Of a DNA stretch of 64,000 nt, positions 54,201-64,000 are shown one piece after another. Where the stretch lies: positions 124,001 to 188,000 of the forward strand of contig CBFFRQ010000065.1 of NCBI GenBank assembly GCA_965644315.1, given 5' to 3'. Position numbers and translations under genes: made by a program. Source of the stretch: Caecitellus pseudoparvulus. Its lineage: Eukaryota > Bigyra: Bicosoecida. Positions within the stretch are counted from its first letter, which is position 1, and each line of letters starts with the position of its first letter. The notes under the pieces are model-generated. The model was not told the DNA's origin, ran no database searches, and saw nothing but the letters and a program-made list of their open reading frames with translations.

Positions 54201-54655
54201 CTGGGGCCATCAACAAGTCCTTGTCTGCACTGGGGGATGTGTTCACCTCCCTGGGACGAGGCAGCGGGCACATTCCCTTCCGCAACTCGAAGCTGACGTA
54301 CCTTCTTGCTCCGTGCTTCAAAGGCGACGGCAAGACCCTCATGCTGGTGAACCTGTCTCCTACAGAAGCCAGTGCCAGCGAGAGCCTCTGCTCGCTGCGG
54401 TTTGCTTCTACGGTGAGCCAGGTGCACCTCGGCCAGGCTACCAAGCGAGTTTCTGCTGCGCCGACGGCCAGCACTCCTGGACCGAAAGCCGCAGCAGCCC
54501 CAGGCGCACCTTCCTCTGCCTCCCGGACGCCAAAGTTTGGCACGTTTCCTGGGCGCCGAGGGGCGCCGGCCACGGGAGGCACTCGACGTGCACGACCTGG
54601 CTCTGCCGCCAAGGGCAGCACCGTCACCGCATCCAAGCGTGCTCGCAAGCTGTGA
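51265..54655 (+). CDS. Kinesin-14, C-terminal motor (2 exons)
   Basis: Exons 51265-51684 and 51806-54655 (donor gtgcgt, 121-bp intron) give 1089 residues. The N-terminal ~140 residues are basic and Ser/Ala-rich with a KRKVPK nuclear-localisation-like patch, probably a second microtubule-binding tail. A long coiled coil runs from about 150 to 640. The motor follows the neck phrase LHNTIQDLRGNIRVYVRVRP, which marks kinesin-14 (Ncd/Kar3/KIFC1), and has the P-loop YGQTGSGKTHTM, switch I NEVSSRSHSVF and switch II LVDLAGSERVGRSG. It ends in a basic Ala/Pro tail. Kinesin-14s move toward microtubule minus ends and bundle spindle microtubules. The motor looks intact. The gene is convergent with CFAP57, 98 bp between stops. 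Confidence 0.95.
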
Positions 54656-54753
54656 AGCTGCAGCACGCGTGCGCAAGGCAATACATTACGAAAAGACACT
54701 CGTTTGGACAGGGGAAGGGACACTCGACGCACAGCGCTGCTCTGCATCGCATG

Positions 54754-57700
54754 TCAAGGCAGCCCTGCCCCAGTTGCTGCGGTGCGCCCCACGCCCGCTA
54801 AGGCACCTTGCAACCTTGTGATTTCAACACGAAGGATGCCTAGTGAGGCCTTATTCTTTGCAAGAGTGGCCTCTGCCTCTGCTCGAGTCATGGTGGGGCC
54901 AGCGGGGGTGGTGGCACCACTTGATCTGCGCCCTCCGCGGCTGCTGTGACGCGAGGCAGCTGTGCCAGGGCGACCGGTGGTGGCGCCGGCATCCAAGGCT
55001 CGTGCCTTCTTCTGCAGGCGGAGCTGGGCAACTTCCTGGCGGAGCTCTGCGATTTCCTTGATGAGGCTCATGTTCTCCTGCATGATGCGCACGTTCTCCG
55101 CCCGGTTCGCGAGGGAGTCCTTGGACACTTTGGACTTGAGGGCGGAAACAGACTTGCCCAGGTAGTCCTTTTGGCGGTCAAACTCGCTGACAATGGCGGC
55201 ATCTGCGACCTTCAAAGACATGCCATGGGGAACGTACTTGCGGTAGAGCGCAGAAAACTCCCGCTTCAGCGCGGCCTCATCCAGAATGTGCGTTGACACC
55301 GCCTGCAGGTCAGAGTGGAAATCGTTCAGCTGCGTCTGCATGCGAGTGTTCACTGCACGCTGCTGAGACAAGCCCCCTTGCAGTTCCTCGAGCTGCTTGC
55401 GGAGAGCGCCGATCATGCCATCCAGCTCCGCATTGGACTTGTGGAACGCCTCCAGCTCACCGTCCACTTGCTTGATTTGCTCCCGCATCGCTGCGATTTC
55501 CGACTCCCGCGGCTCGATCTGCCGCTTCAACTCGCGAATCTTGAAATCCAAGACGAATTTGAACTTCTCCAGCTCCTGGTTGCGCTTCTTGAGCTCGTAG
55601 ATCTGCCGCTCCTTCTCTGTGATATGGGCCTCCTTCTCAGCCGTCATGCTGGCGAGGACTTCGATCTCCTTGTCAAAGCTTGCGGTGCGCAGGGACAGGG
55701 CTTTCATGTTCTCTTCCAGTGAGAGCAGCTCTTCCTCTTGCTTTTCAATGTCCCCCTTGAGTGTCGCGAACTTCTTTGACATGATGCCGTGCTCGCTCTT
55801 GCAGCGCAGGATGAGGTTGTGCTGCGCAGTCAGCTTCTCCTCGTACATGCGCCGCATGGCTTCAGTCTCCTCATCCAGGTCTTCCTGCATCTGCTTCTTC
55901 GTCTCGCTCCAGTCTTGCTGCGTGCCTTCTTTTGTGCGCTGCAGTTCCATGCGTCGCTCCCGCGCCTCTGACAGCTCCTTCTCCAGTGCCGCTCGCACCT
56001 CTTCCAGGGTGCTGGCATGCGTAGACAAGATGTGCGCACGCTTCTCGCGGTGTGCTTCAGTCGCTGCGCGGCACTCCGCCTCCAGCTGCTGGTACCGCTC
56101 GACTTCGTCCATGATCTGCTCCTGGTACATGCCTTCCCGCTTCTGGCATTCCGAGCGGTGAGCCACTTCCATCGCTGCGATGCGTTCGCCGAACTCCCGC
56201 TCAAGGTCCACTTTCTCCTCTGCCAGCAAGTCAAATTGCTGCCGTTCCTGCTCCAGCTCTGACGTGTACCGCTCAGTGACCTTCTTCATGTCTTCTTGAA
56301 AGGCAATTTCCCGCATGCGCAGGGCATACTCGTTGTTGGACCGCAGCTCCTCCTGTGCTTCTTCGAGCTCTGCGATGGCTGCAGCCATGTCCTCCAGGTC
56401 GGAGCGGGTGACGAGAATTTCATCTGACCAGGGAATGCGCGCGCCGGCGTCTCGCAAGGGCATGCGACCATCTTTGTCTCTTACTTCGAAGACGAGCAAG
56501 GCGCCGTCCGCGCCAGCAGCGAAGAGGTGCGTCGCGTCATGCGACAGCGCCATGCGGGTGATGGGGCCAGATGCAGCTGGGTAAGACATGCGTTCAGCTC
56601 CTTCTTGTGCCAGGGGCTGCATGTACGAAAAGACATTGCCCACTCGCTGGGAGGCCGACGAGCCAGCGAAGAGGAAGTTGCCCACGCTGGAGGTGGCAAC
56701 GGCCCCCAGCACGACGTCTGACGGCGCGAGTGTCGTGGCGTTGCCTTTGCTCACATCCACCTCTGTCAGCACAGAGTTGGAGCCCACTGCATACACAACT
56801 TTGGAGTCCTTGGAGAGCGCGGCGCAGGAGTACGCCACTTCCTTGTGTACGATGTCGTGTTTGCGTGAGCCGTCTTGGGCGGAATACTGGTACAGCCGCC
56901 CGTCTTCACCGGCGGTGAGGACAGTCAGGTCGTCCGGGGAAAACTGGATGCTCGTCACCAGGCCACCGTGCCCCCGCAGTGTGCACAGCAGCTCGCATGT
57001 GTAGGAGCTGAAGAGCTGGACGGTGCGCCCGTTTGCTGCTGCAAACACGGACCCGCCCCGTGTAAAGCGGGCTTCTCTGCAGTTCTTAATGTTCAGCTCT
57101 TTTGCGACACGGAGGTCGTCAAGGAGGATGTTGCAGTACCGCAGCTTGTCCGAAAAGCCCAGCAGCAAGTGCAGGCCAGATGGGTGGAAGGCAACACTCA
57201 GAGCTGTATCAGCGAACGCCCGGCACAGTTCCTGGCGCTTGTCGGCATAGTTCCACACGCGCACGGTGTTGTCGACTCCGGTGGTCACCACCAGGGGCTT
57301 GCGGATGCAGACATCCAGGCCCAGGATGGGGCAGCCTTCCACCGGCGCCACGCCGGGGGCGATGAACTTGCCGTGGGCAGGGCCGTGTGACGACGTCGCA
57401 AGGTCAGTGATGAGGGCGGAGTCTTCCTTGACGCGTGTCTGGGCGAAGTTCAGGCGCACGAGCTGGTTGGAGGCCAAGGCAACGCCCAGCCACTCCTCCG
57501 TCGGGCTGAGCGCGAGGTGGGTGATCATGTTGCCCTCCTCGTGCTCAGCGCGGCGAACGCGCACATTGCGCCGTGGAAACCAGCCTTCGCCCTCGGACGG
57601 CACCTGCTCAAAAACGCGCAGCCAGCCATTCGCCTGACCGATCACAAAGCCGTCCGAAAAGGCAGTCATGGCGGTGATTGGGGCGCCGTCGGCTGGGCTT

Positions 57701-58504
57701 TCCGGGAGCACGTGTGAGAACTCCTCCTTGGAGAACAGCAGGATCTCACCGGCGCTCGTGCCGACGAGGGAGGTCTCACCATCCAACCAGGTCATGGACG
57801 TGTAGTCTGCCGCCTCGCGCTCGTTGAACGCGGTGGTGTGTGGGATGACGGAGACCTTGCTGTCGTCCACGGTGAAGAACTTGAAGATGCCGTTGCCGCA
57901 CGCGGCGGCCTTGGTGTTGTTCAGGGGGTTGAAGGAAATGGAGTACATGGACATTGTGTCCATGGGGGAGGCTTGCACCCGCCCCACCACAGCCCCTGTG
58001 TCCAGGCGCCACACCACCACCTGCCAGTCAGGCTTGCCGCTGAGCCCCACGAGCAGGGCGTCGTTGGGCGAAAAGGACAGGGACACGAACTCGTTGGAGG
58101 CCACCTCCTCACAGTCCAGAGTCTTGGTGCGGTACAAGCGCCGAAGGTTGTACACGCCAACGACGCCCGCAGCACCGGCCTCTGCCAGTGCCACATACCG
58201 GCGGCTGCCGCTCACGGCGACCGCTGTGATGCCAGTGCTGGTTTCAGTGCCAGTGATGAACTCCTGCAGCCGCGTCTCTAGGTTGTGCTTCAGCACATGG
58301 TGCCCAGCTGGAAAGACGACTGTGGTTTCATCAGCAAAATGCACCCCACCGCGGGTGTCCCCCTTCAGGCCAAAGATGTGCCTGTGCGTGCGCAGGTGCC
58401 GCGTGATCGTGCAGGCCCACCGCCGGCAGTCTGCAGCTCATCGCTGCATGTTGGGGCCCCCATCAACGTCTGCGAACGCACCTGAAGTTCAATGTTGCTG
58501 CCAT
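54754..58504 (-). CDS. CFAP57: Cilia- and flagella-associated protein 57 (2 exons)
   Basis: CFAP57 (WDR65) is an axonemal scaffold involved in docking a subset of inner-arm dyneins. Exons 58482-58504 and 54754-58381 (donor gtgcgt, 100-bp intron) give 3651 nt, or 1216 residues, close to the human length of about 1250. The short first exon completes the family start ATLNFRHIFGLKGDTRGGV. WD40 repeats fill about residues 20-640 (for example VVVWRLDTGAVV, DNTVRVWNYADKR, EDGRLYQYSAQDGS). They are followed by a coiled coil to about 1140 with ELKKRNQELEKFKFVLDFKI, a stretch highly conserved in CFAP57. The tail is Ala/Thr/Arg-rich. The presence of this gene implies that the organism builds motile cilia or flagella at some stage. 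Confidence 0.95.
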
Positions 58505-58733
58505 GACAAAGAAAGAGCGCTGTCTGCTGCGGTGCGGTCTCTGAAGTGCGGGAATCACTGCCAGATAAGGCTGGCGCCAACGTCGGTTTCTCGCAAAATC
58601 CGCAACCCGCCCAAACCTCGCAAGGGCGCGATTCGACCAGTTGGAACAGGAAGGCAGCACCTGAAAGCAGCCCACAGAGATGGTACATCACACTCCACAT
58701 GTTCATAAATTGTGGTTTCCCTGGAGTCGCTTC

Positions 58734-61700
58734 CTAGTCCAGGTTGCTGCCGTCTGGCAGCTGCAGCTGTGCGGGGGGCTTGCGGCGCGGGGCCGCGGGT
58801 GCAGCCTTCGTCACAGAGCCTGAGCCTGCTGCGGGGGGGGCCTGCACGACTACAGCCTTGGATGACGGCTTGTGCATGGTGGCCTGCTGCAGGAGCAGCT
58901 TCTCCAAGATGACGTCCTGCAAGGCAGAGGGCGGGGACGCCACGGAAAACAGCGTGATGTCCCCCTCGATGATCTCCCGCACCCCCGCGTCAGGCACGTC
59001 ACGCTCGGGGTCCCAAGCCCCGGGCTCTGCAGTGGACCTATCCGTGACGGCCTGCGCGATCTTGTCCGCCAGGCGACCCGACCCCTCAATGACAATCACG
59101 GGAATGCCCAGCTGGACGCACGTGCGGATCTCCTGCTGGCTAATGAAGCCCCCGTTGGCCAGCACTGCCACAGTCGGCAGGCGCCGGCGCAGGACGCACG
59201 CGACAGTGAACATGGTGGTGGTCTCACCACCCCACTCGCTGGTGGGCGTCAGGAAGAAGTTGCTGTGGTGGGGCTCCAGAGGCGCCTTGTCGCTGCCCAC
59301 TGCGGCGGCGTCCTCCTCCTCTTCGTCCGAGTCGGAGCTGGACTCCTCTGCCTTGGGCGTGGAGGCGGCGGAGGGCGAGGCGGAACCTACTCCATCGCGG
59401 TCGCTGCCAGCACGCAGGCGGCGTCGGCTCCCCCGCCCGCCTCCACGGCGACCTGCAGACGCAGCGCCGGAGGGCGACACAGACTTGGGTGTGCTGTCCC
59501 CCTCGCCATGCAGCTGCCGCAGCAGGCGGCGTTTGGACAGCGGCTTGGAGCGACGAGGGTACGTCACGAGGCCCCCGGGGCAGACCCCAAGCACACGCAA
59601 GGCAGAGGGGTGCACGCCCTCCAGCCCCTGCCCGATCATGCTCATGACGCCGGCATCGGTGCCGCCGTCCAGCACCATGCCACCCGCTGCCACGGCTGCA
59701 ACTGTGGCGCCTTTCTTCACCAGTCCTCGCAGGCGTGGCACGAGTAGATCGTGCAGCCCCCCCGCCCCCCCGAAGACGCACACCAGAGCACGGGGGCAAG
59801 AGAAGTACTTCTGGCGCAGGGCTTGCAGGCGCAGTGGCCCCGCTGCGAACACCTCCCCTGGCTTGCGCTCCACCCCCCTGCCGAAGGCGGAGAACTTCTG
59901 GGCGGCAGGGTCCACCTCAAGAGCTGCGCGCAAGGCTGCCTCCGTGGGAGGCGGCGGTGCTGGACGGGGCTCACGAGGGGCAGGCCGCCGCCCAGGCGCA
60001 CCTGGCCGGCGCTGCCCCCCTGGCCCGGAGGCCCGGTCCCGCGTCGGGCTGGGAGGTGGCAAGAGGTACGTGCCCTCCCGCCTCGCGTCAGCTTCCAGTC
60101 GCCGGGCGATGCTCAGCAGCCCCGCATCCGCCTCTTCGCCCTCGGGGGCAGTGATTCCCAGCTTTGGGTACAGCGCCTCCAGTCCTTGCCCCAGGTCTTG
60201 CCCCCGGATGGGCAGCGCCGCCAGCAGTTCCTTGCTGTGCGTGATGGGGATGGGCTGGGCCGACAGCTCGTCCACCTGCACACCCAGGCGCTTCAAGGCC
60301 CACTCAACCAGCAGCTCATCCTGCGTGTCACGGTGCAGGGCCCGGGGCAGGCGGACGACCTCCGCAGAGCGCCCCGTGTCGAAAAAGACTCTCGAGATCG
60401 GAGTGCTGCGGGCCATGCGCACATCCGGCGGCACAGCCTCCCCGCCCTCCTCCTCCTCCACCTCCTCGCCCACCTCAGACACCTGGGAGATCTCCTGGGC
60501 CAGGGCATCCTTGTGCGCAGCTGCGACGCGATCCAGCGCCGCCGAGGCTGCAGCCGTGTCCCTTGCGCCCTCAGCAGCACGCAGGGTGTCCTTCAACTTC
60601 AAGATGAACACTTGCCCAGTGCTGTCCCCGACCACAACTACGCCCAGCGTACCCTGGCCGTCCCCCATGCGCTGCATGCGCAGGGAGTGCTCGGTCAGGC
60701 TGCGCATGGAATCAAAGACGGCTTTGTTCGCCTCCGCGTCCATGCGGTGCCCTGCATCACGCACACCCCCTGACGACATGGGCGTGGACACCTCTCGGGG
60801 CGTCGCAGCCACCACCCGCTTGGCATGGTTCAGGCTGTGGGAAAGGATGGTGCTGGTGAGCGCCTGCAAACCTGGCACATGCGGCCCTGCCGCCATGAGC
60901 TCTCCCATGTCGGGAGGGCGCGTGGACAGCTCCCTGAACTGCTGCAGCATGGAGCCTGCGACGCCCCCGCTGCCAGGCGTCAGCAGCGGTGGCGCTGAGG
61001 CACTTGACCTGGTGGAGGAGGGCACCAGTGCTGGGCGGCCGCGACCTGCCCCACTCTCTGAGTGAGCTCCCATGCTACTGGGGGGCTGCTGCGGAATGGA
61101 ATCACCGTCTTTGCTTTCTGGGGAAGGTGCTGGGCCGCCAGACCCCGTGGCAGGCTCTGCCCACGGCAAGGCCCCCGGCCCCATGCCGATGGTCGTGACG
61201 CTGGCCGTGGTGAGGAATTGTGCCAGGGGGCCCAGGTGGGGCCTGGCAGGGTCTGAAATCGTCACGAGACGGTCTCGTGTCCCAGACACCAGCAGGCTGC
61301 CGTCGGCAGAGAAGCCCATCGCCGTTACCTCATGCCACTCCGCAGGGTCCAGGTCCTGCACCGGGCTGTCCTCGTCCCAGTCTGCCTCCGCCTCCTCCGC
61401 AGGCGCCCCTGCCCTGTCAGTCTCAGAGTCCTCGGAGTCTTCGTCCTCATCGTCCTCGTCCTCATCGTCCTCATCATCGTTCCCCCGGCGCTGGCGTGAG
61501 GCCCGCCTGGCAGCCCGGCGCGCCTCACGCTCCGCCCGCCGGCGCTTCTTGTCTTCGTACCGCTTCAGCTCCTTGGCGCGGGCCTGCTCGGTGGCAGCCA
61601 AGGCCTCCTCTTCAGACGTTGCAGTATATCGCCCGAAGCGGTTGGCCATGGATGCCCTCTGCCGGCGCTTCGCCTGGCGCTGGAAGGCGACCATGCCCCC

Positions 61701-64000
61701 GTTATCGCGCAGGAGCGGGGACTGGGGCCCCAGAGGGGCGCCCACAATGCCGTGCTTCTTGCTATCTTCAGACAGGCCAGCCTTTGCCCTGCTCTTGCGC
61801 TCTTGGGCCACGCGCCGCACCTCCCGCTCCAGGGCGTCGGCAGTGACAGGCAGGCCACCCGCGACGAGGGACGGCACGCCCAAGGACGCCAAATCCCCTG
61901 CACCGCCCAGGGAGTAGTCTCCAGCTGTCCGAGAGGTTGCGGCCAGTGCAACTGATGTCGCATCAAGCTCATCATCGTCCAGCTCCTCTGCACCACCTTC
62001 CTCTGCAAACGCTTCCATGGCTGACAACGTGTCAAGCGGCAGGGGCACCATGAGCTCCGGGTTGCCACAGGGCCCAACCGCAGCCCGCGTTGTCACATCC
62101 AAGTCCCACGCAGCCACGGCGACCCGTGCGGCATGGGGTGCCAGCGCGGCAGATCGAATGCACCTGCCTGTGTGCTTGAGAGGAATGTCCACCACAGCCA
62201 CGGTGGTGCCTCGGAAGAGGTCCCACGTCACCATGCGGCCGTCGTCTGACAGGGACGTGATGCGGTCAACGCCACCCTCCAGCACAGCCAAGGCAGCCCT
62301 TGCAGCGGCAGTTGCCCCCCCCGTGCCGTCGCCTTTGCCGGCTCGGCGAGGAGGTGTCCAACCAGGCACAGAGGCGATGGGGTCGTCGCCTGCACCGCTC
62401 AGCCGCGGATCATCCCAACCGCCTGGCTGGGATGCCACCACAGCCTGCTCCACGAGGAGAGGACCAATGCACTTGAGAGCGGCCCGCTCTGAAATGGCCT
62501 CCTCCTTCGCTCGTCGCTGGGTGCGGCTGCTGCGGCGCCTGGACGCAGAGGGGGTGTCAACGCCCTTGCCTCGTGCAGCCCCCGCAGAGGGGTCAGCGGA
62601 CTCAATAGAAGGCAGCACAGAGCCGTATGTGCCCTCCACTGCATCCAGTGGGAGCTTCTGCGTTACAGCAGGGTAGAGTTCTCGAAGAGCTGAGTGGGCG
62701 GCGGTGTCTCCCACGGCGCAGTGGGAAGACAATCCACTGGCACCCCCCGAGAATACCGTGCTCAAGATCTGATTGGCGGGCTGCAAGCCCTGCTCTCCCT
62801 CTGCATCCAGCCCTCCAAGCGGCACCAGCGGCAGGGAAGCCTCCAGAGAAGCCGCTGTGGGGCTGAGAGGTGTCACACCCTTGCCAGCGGCGGCAGCTGC
62901 TGCAGCCGCGACATCTTCCACGTTCACAGTGTTGGACCGAGGCTCGCCGTCCTGCTGGGCCAAGCCTTCGATGAGGGCGTGGGGTGGGTACATGTCAGAA
63001 GGCACAGGCTGGGGAGTGCCTCCTGGGATGAACGGCCCTTGGCGCTCTGAAGAACCTCCGAACGAAAAGGCTCGAGCGGAGCGAGTGGAGCTGGGCACTG
63101 CCGTGGGCGACGGCGGAACGCCGGCATCAGGCAGCGGCGGGAGGCCTCGCGGAGGTGGCATTCCGGCCTTGGGTGTCACTGTGGCCATGGTGTCGATGTG
63201 GTGCGGCTGCAGCAGCCCGGAATTTAATGGCGCAGGCCGCGCTTGGGGTGGTAGCGGCAGAGTGGCAGCTGCTGTGAAGGACATGGAGAGAATACTGGTG
63301 CTTGGTAAGTGCAGCTCGGGAGGTGGCGTCACTTCCCAAGGGCGACCATCCAGCGCCTTCCATGCCTTGAGGCTGCCATCTTGCCCTCCTGAAAGCACGA
63401 TCAAGCCGGTAGCCGCCGTGGGCGGCTTGGTACCAGGTGGAATGCGCACCACATCCACGACAGTGATGCATGTGATGGAGGTGCCAGGATGGGCATGCAC
63501 GGTGTGGTAGTGGTCAAAGTTCATACCGTTCCACATGAGCAGGTTGCCGTCTGCATCCCCTGACACAAACAAGCGCCGACAAGGCGTCATGTGCAGTGCT
63601 GTGATAGCAGCGTTGTGCCCCAGCAGGGTCAGAGTGTCACGCCCATCATCCGACACGTCCCACACCTTGAGAGTCTTGTCTGCAGACCCTGTAATCGCGA
63701 CTTGGCCATCCACAGACACCACCGACGCAGTGACGCTGTCAGCATGGGAGCCTGACAGCACCCGCGTCTGGTCCCGTGTCACGGACGCAGCGATGGGGGA
63801 CAGCGACTCTTCGTCTTCCAAAAGAGGCACAACTGCCGGCTTCATCGTCTGCCTCCGCTGGCGACTTCCCTGCAGTGCTGACAAGGGCATGGCCTGGGAC
63901 AGGAGGGACTTTCGTCGCCTGTCCATGCGGGCGTCAGTGCTGCTGGGGGCTGCCGTGCCAAAGGCGCCCAGGGCTGCGAGGGATGACTGGCCTTGGTGCG
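58734..64000 (-). CDS. WD40 protein with C-terminal TRPM-type SLOG domain (5'-partial)
   Basis: The frame is open from the stop at 58734-58736 to the right edge. An ATG at 63924-63926 in a fair context gives 1730 residues, but the frame continues upstream without a stop, so the true start may be outside. The N-terminal half has WD40-like repeats (SADKTLKVWDVSDDG, GDADGNLLMWNG, SGGQDGSLKAWKAL, SDDGRMVTWDLF, GFSADGSLLVSGTRDR). A strongly acidic tract and an Arg-rich tract lie near 61440-61560. The C-terminal ~450 residues resemble the SLOG/LSDAT domain at the N-terminus of TRPM channels: LVCVFGGAGG, GGMVLDGGTDAGVMSMIGQG, LANGGFISQQEI and PVIVIEGSGRLADKIA. No membrane helices follow, so it is not a channel. 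SLOG domains bind nucleotide-derived ligands such as ADP-ribose, so a soluble sensor or scaffold is a reasonable guess. Confidence 0.85.
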   Translation of the reverse strand, partial: HQGQSSLAALGAFGTAAPSSTDARMDRRRKSLLSQAMPLSALQGSRQRRQTMKPAVVPLLEDEESLSPIAASVTRDQTRVLSGSHADSVTASVVSVDGQVAITGSADKTLKVWDVSDDGRDTLTLLGHNAAITALHMTPCRRLFVSGDADGNLLMWNGMNFDHYHTVHAHPGTSITCITVVDVVRIPPGTKPPTAATGLIVLSGGQDGSLKAWKALDGRPWEVTPPPELHLPSTSILSMSFTAAATLPLPPQARPAPLNSGLLQPHHIDTMATVTPKAGMPPPRGLPPLPDAGVPPSPTAVPSSTRSARAFSFGGSSERQGPFIPGGTPQPVPSDMYPPHALIEGLAQQDGEPRSNTVNVEDVAAAAAAAAGKGVTPLSPTAASLEASLPLVPLGGLDAEGEQGLQPANQILSTVFSGGASGLSSHCAVGDTAAHSALRELYPAVTQKLPLDAVEGTYGSVLPSIESADPSAGAARGKGVDTPSASRRRSSRTQRRAKEEAISERAALKCIGPLLVEQAVVASQPGGWDDPRLSGAGDDPIASVPGWTPPRRAGKGDGTGGATAAARAALAVLEGGVDRITSLSDDGRMVTWDLFRGTTVAVVDIPLKHTGRCIRSAALAPHAARVAVAAWDLDVTTRAAVGPCGNPELMVPLPLDTLSAMEAFAEEGGAEELDDDELDATSVALAATSRTAGDYSLGGAGDLASLGVPSLVAGGLPVTADALEREVRRVAQERKSRAKAGLSEDSKKHGIVGAPLGPQSPLLRDNGGMVAFQRQAKRRQRASMANRFGRYTATSEEEALAATEQARAKELKRYEDKKRRRAEREARRAARRASRQRRGNDDEDDEDEDDEDEDSEDSETDRAGAPAEEAEADWDEDSPVQDLDPAEWHEVTAMGFSADGSLLVSGTRDRLVTISDPARPHLGPLAQFLTTASVTTIGMGPGALPWAEPATGSGGPAPSPESKDGDSIPQQPPSSMGAHSESGAGRGRPALVPSSTRSSASAPPLLTPGSGGVAGSMLQQFRELSTRPPDMGELMAAGPHVPGLQALTSTILSHSLNHAKRVVAATPREVSTPMSSGGVRDAGHRMDAEANKAVFDSMRSLTEHSLRMQRMGDGQGTLGVVVVGDSTGQVFILKLKDTLRAAEGARDTAAASAALDRVAAAHKDALAQEISQVSEVGEEVEEEEGGEAVPPDVRMARSTPISRVFFDTGRSAEVVRLPRALHRDTQDELLVEWALKRLGVQVDELSAQPIPITHSKELLAALPIRGQDLGQGLEALYPKLGITAPEGEEADAGLLSIARRLEADARREGTYLLPPPSPTRDRASGPGGQRRPGAPGRRPAPREPRPAPPPPTEAALRAALEVDPAAQKFSAFGRGVERKPGEVFAAGPLRLQALRQKYFSCPRALVCVFGGAGGLHDLLVPRLRGLVKKGATVAAVAAGGMVLDGGTDAGVMSMIGQGLEGVHPSALRVLGVCPGGLVTYPRRSKPLSKRRLLRQLHGEGDSTPKSVSPSGAASAGRRGGGRGSRRRLRAGSDRDGVGSASPSAASTPKAEESSSDSDEEEEDAAAVGSDKAPLEPHHSNFFLTPTSEWGGETTTMFTVACVLRRRLPTVAVLANGGFISQQEIRTCVQLGIPVIVIEGSGRLADKIAQAVTDRSTAEPGAWDPERDVPDAGVREIIEGDITLFSVASPPSALQDVILEKLLLQQATMHKPSSKAVVVQAPPAAGSGSVTKAAPAAPRRKPPAQLQLPDGSNLD

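Noticed and set aside
58744-61065. 773-residue open frame antisense to the WD40-SLOG gene
   Set aside because: Low-complexity Ser/Pro/Arg sequence mirroring the codons of the real gene; no family features.

Overview
The window is nuclear DNA from a single-celled eukaryote. Genes lie singly on both strands. Many have short GT-AG introns, mostly 60-140 bp, and the proteins are eukaryotic: COP9 signalosome, V-ATPase, ER membrane complex, nucleoporin-like, kinesin-14, tripeptidyl peptidase II. CFAP57 implies a motile flagellum. A flippase fused to a two-domain guanylyl cyclase is an architecture best known from alveolates, so an alveolate or another protist of the SAR group is my best guess; the sequence does not settle it. 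Coding DNA is GC-rich (37 of 60 bases at 5281-5340).

Layout. 1-5.4 kb: tripeptidyl peptidase II, cut by the left edge. 5.4-8.07 kb: AT-richer DNA with no convincing gene. 8.07-9.28 kb (-): a protein with four copies of a VGPRGGRY-type motif resembling the basic adaptor domain of algal giant viruses, encoded partly by near-perfect 180-bp repeats, with a tRNA-Thr(AGT) 293 bp away. 9.9-14.2 kb: a large FN3/WW protein of unknown role. 14.2-21.75 kb: metabolic and small genes: SHMT (-), a small mitochondrial-type protein (+), a membrane-anchored P450 (+), NUDCD2 (-), ATIC (-). 22.1-27.6 kb: a GLLG-repeat nucleoporin-like protein (+) and MMS19 (-), with 14 bp between their stop codons. 27.6-33 kb: an unresolved minus-strand segment, an NmrA-like protein (+), CSN4 (+) and V-ATPase subunit F (-). 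33.0-47.4 kb: a 4681-residue P4-ATPase/guanylyl cyclase. 47.8-51.0 kb: EMC7 (+) and a divergent pair of WrbA-type flavodoxins sharing near-identical 3' halves, intron included. 51.3-58.5 kb: kinesin-14 (+) and CFAP57 (-). 58.7-64 kb: a WD40 protein with a C-terminal TRPM-type SLOG domain (-), cut by the right edge.

The genes do not form one pathway. Loose themes are one-carbon and purine metabolism (SHMT supplies folate one-carbon units that ATIC uses), membrane signalling (flippase-cyclase, SLOG protein), and microtubule or axoneme function (kinesin-14, CFAP57, NUDCD2). I inferred 34 introns by joining reading frames at GT-AG sites; in every multi-exon gene the summed exon length is a multiple of three. 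Introns cluster strongly at 5' ends, and GTGCG is the most frequent donor start. The most unusual items are the flippase-cyclase, the virus-like repeat gene, the phenylalanine-free GLLG repeat protein, the WD40-SLOG fusion and the inverted WrbA duplicates.
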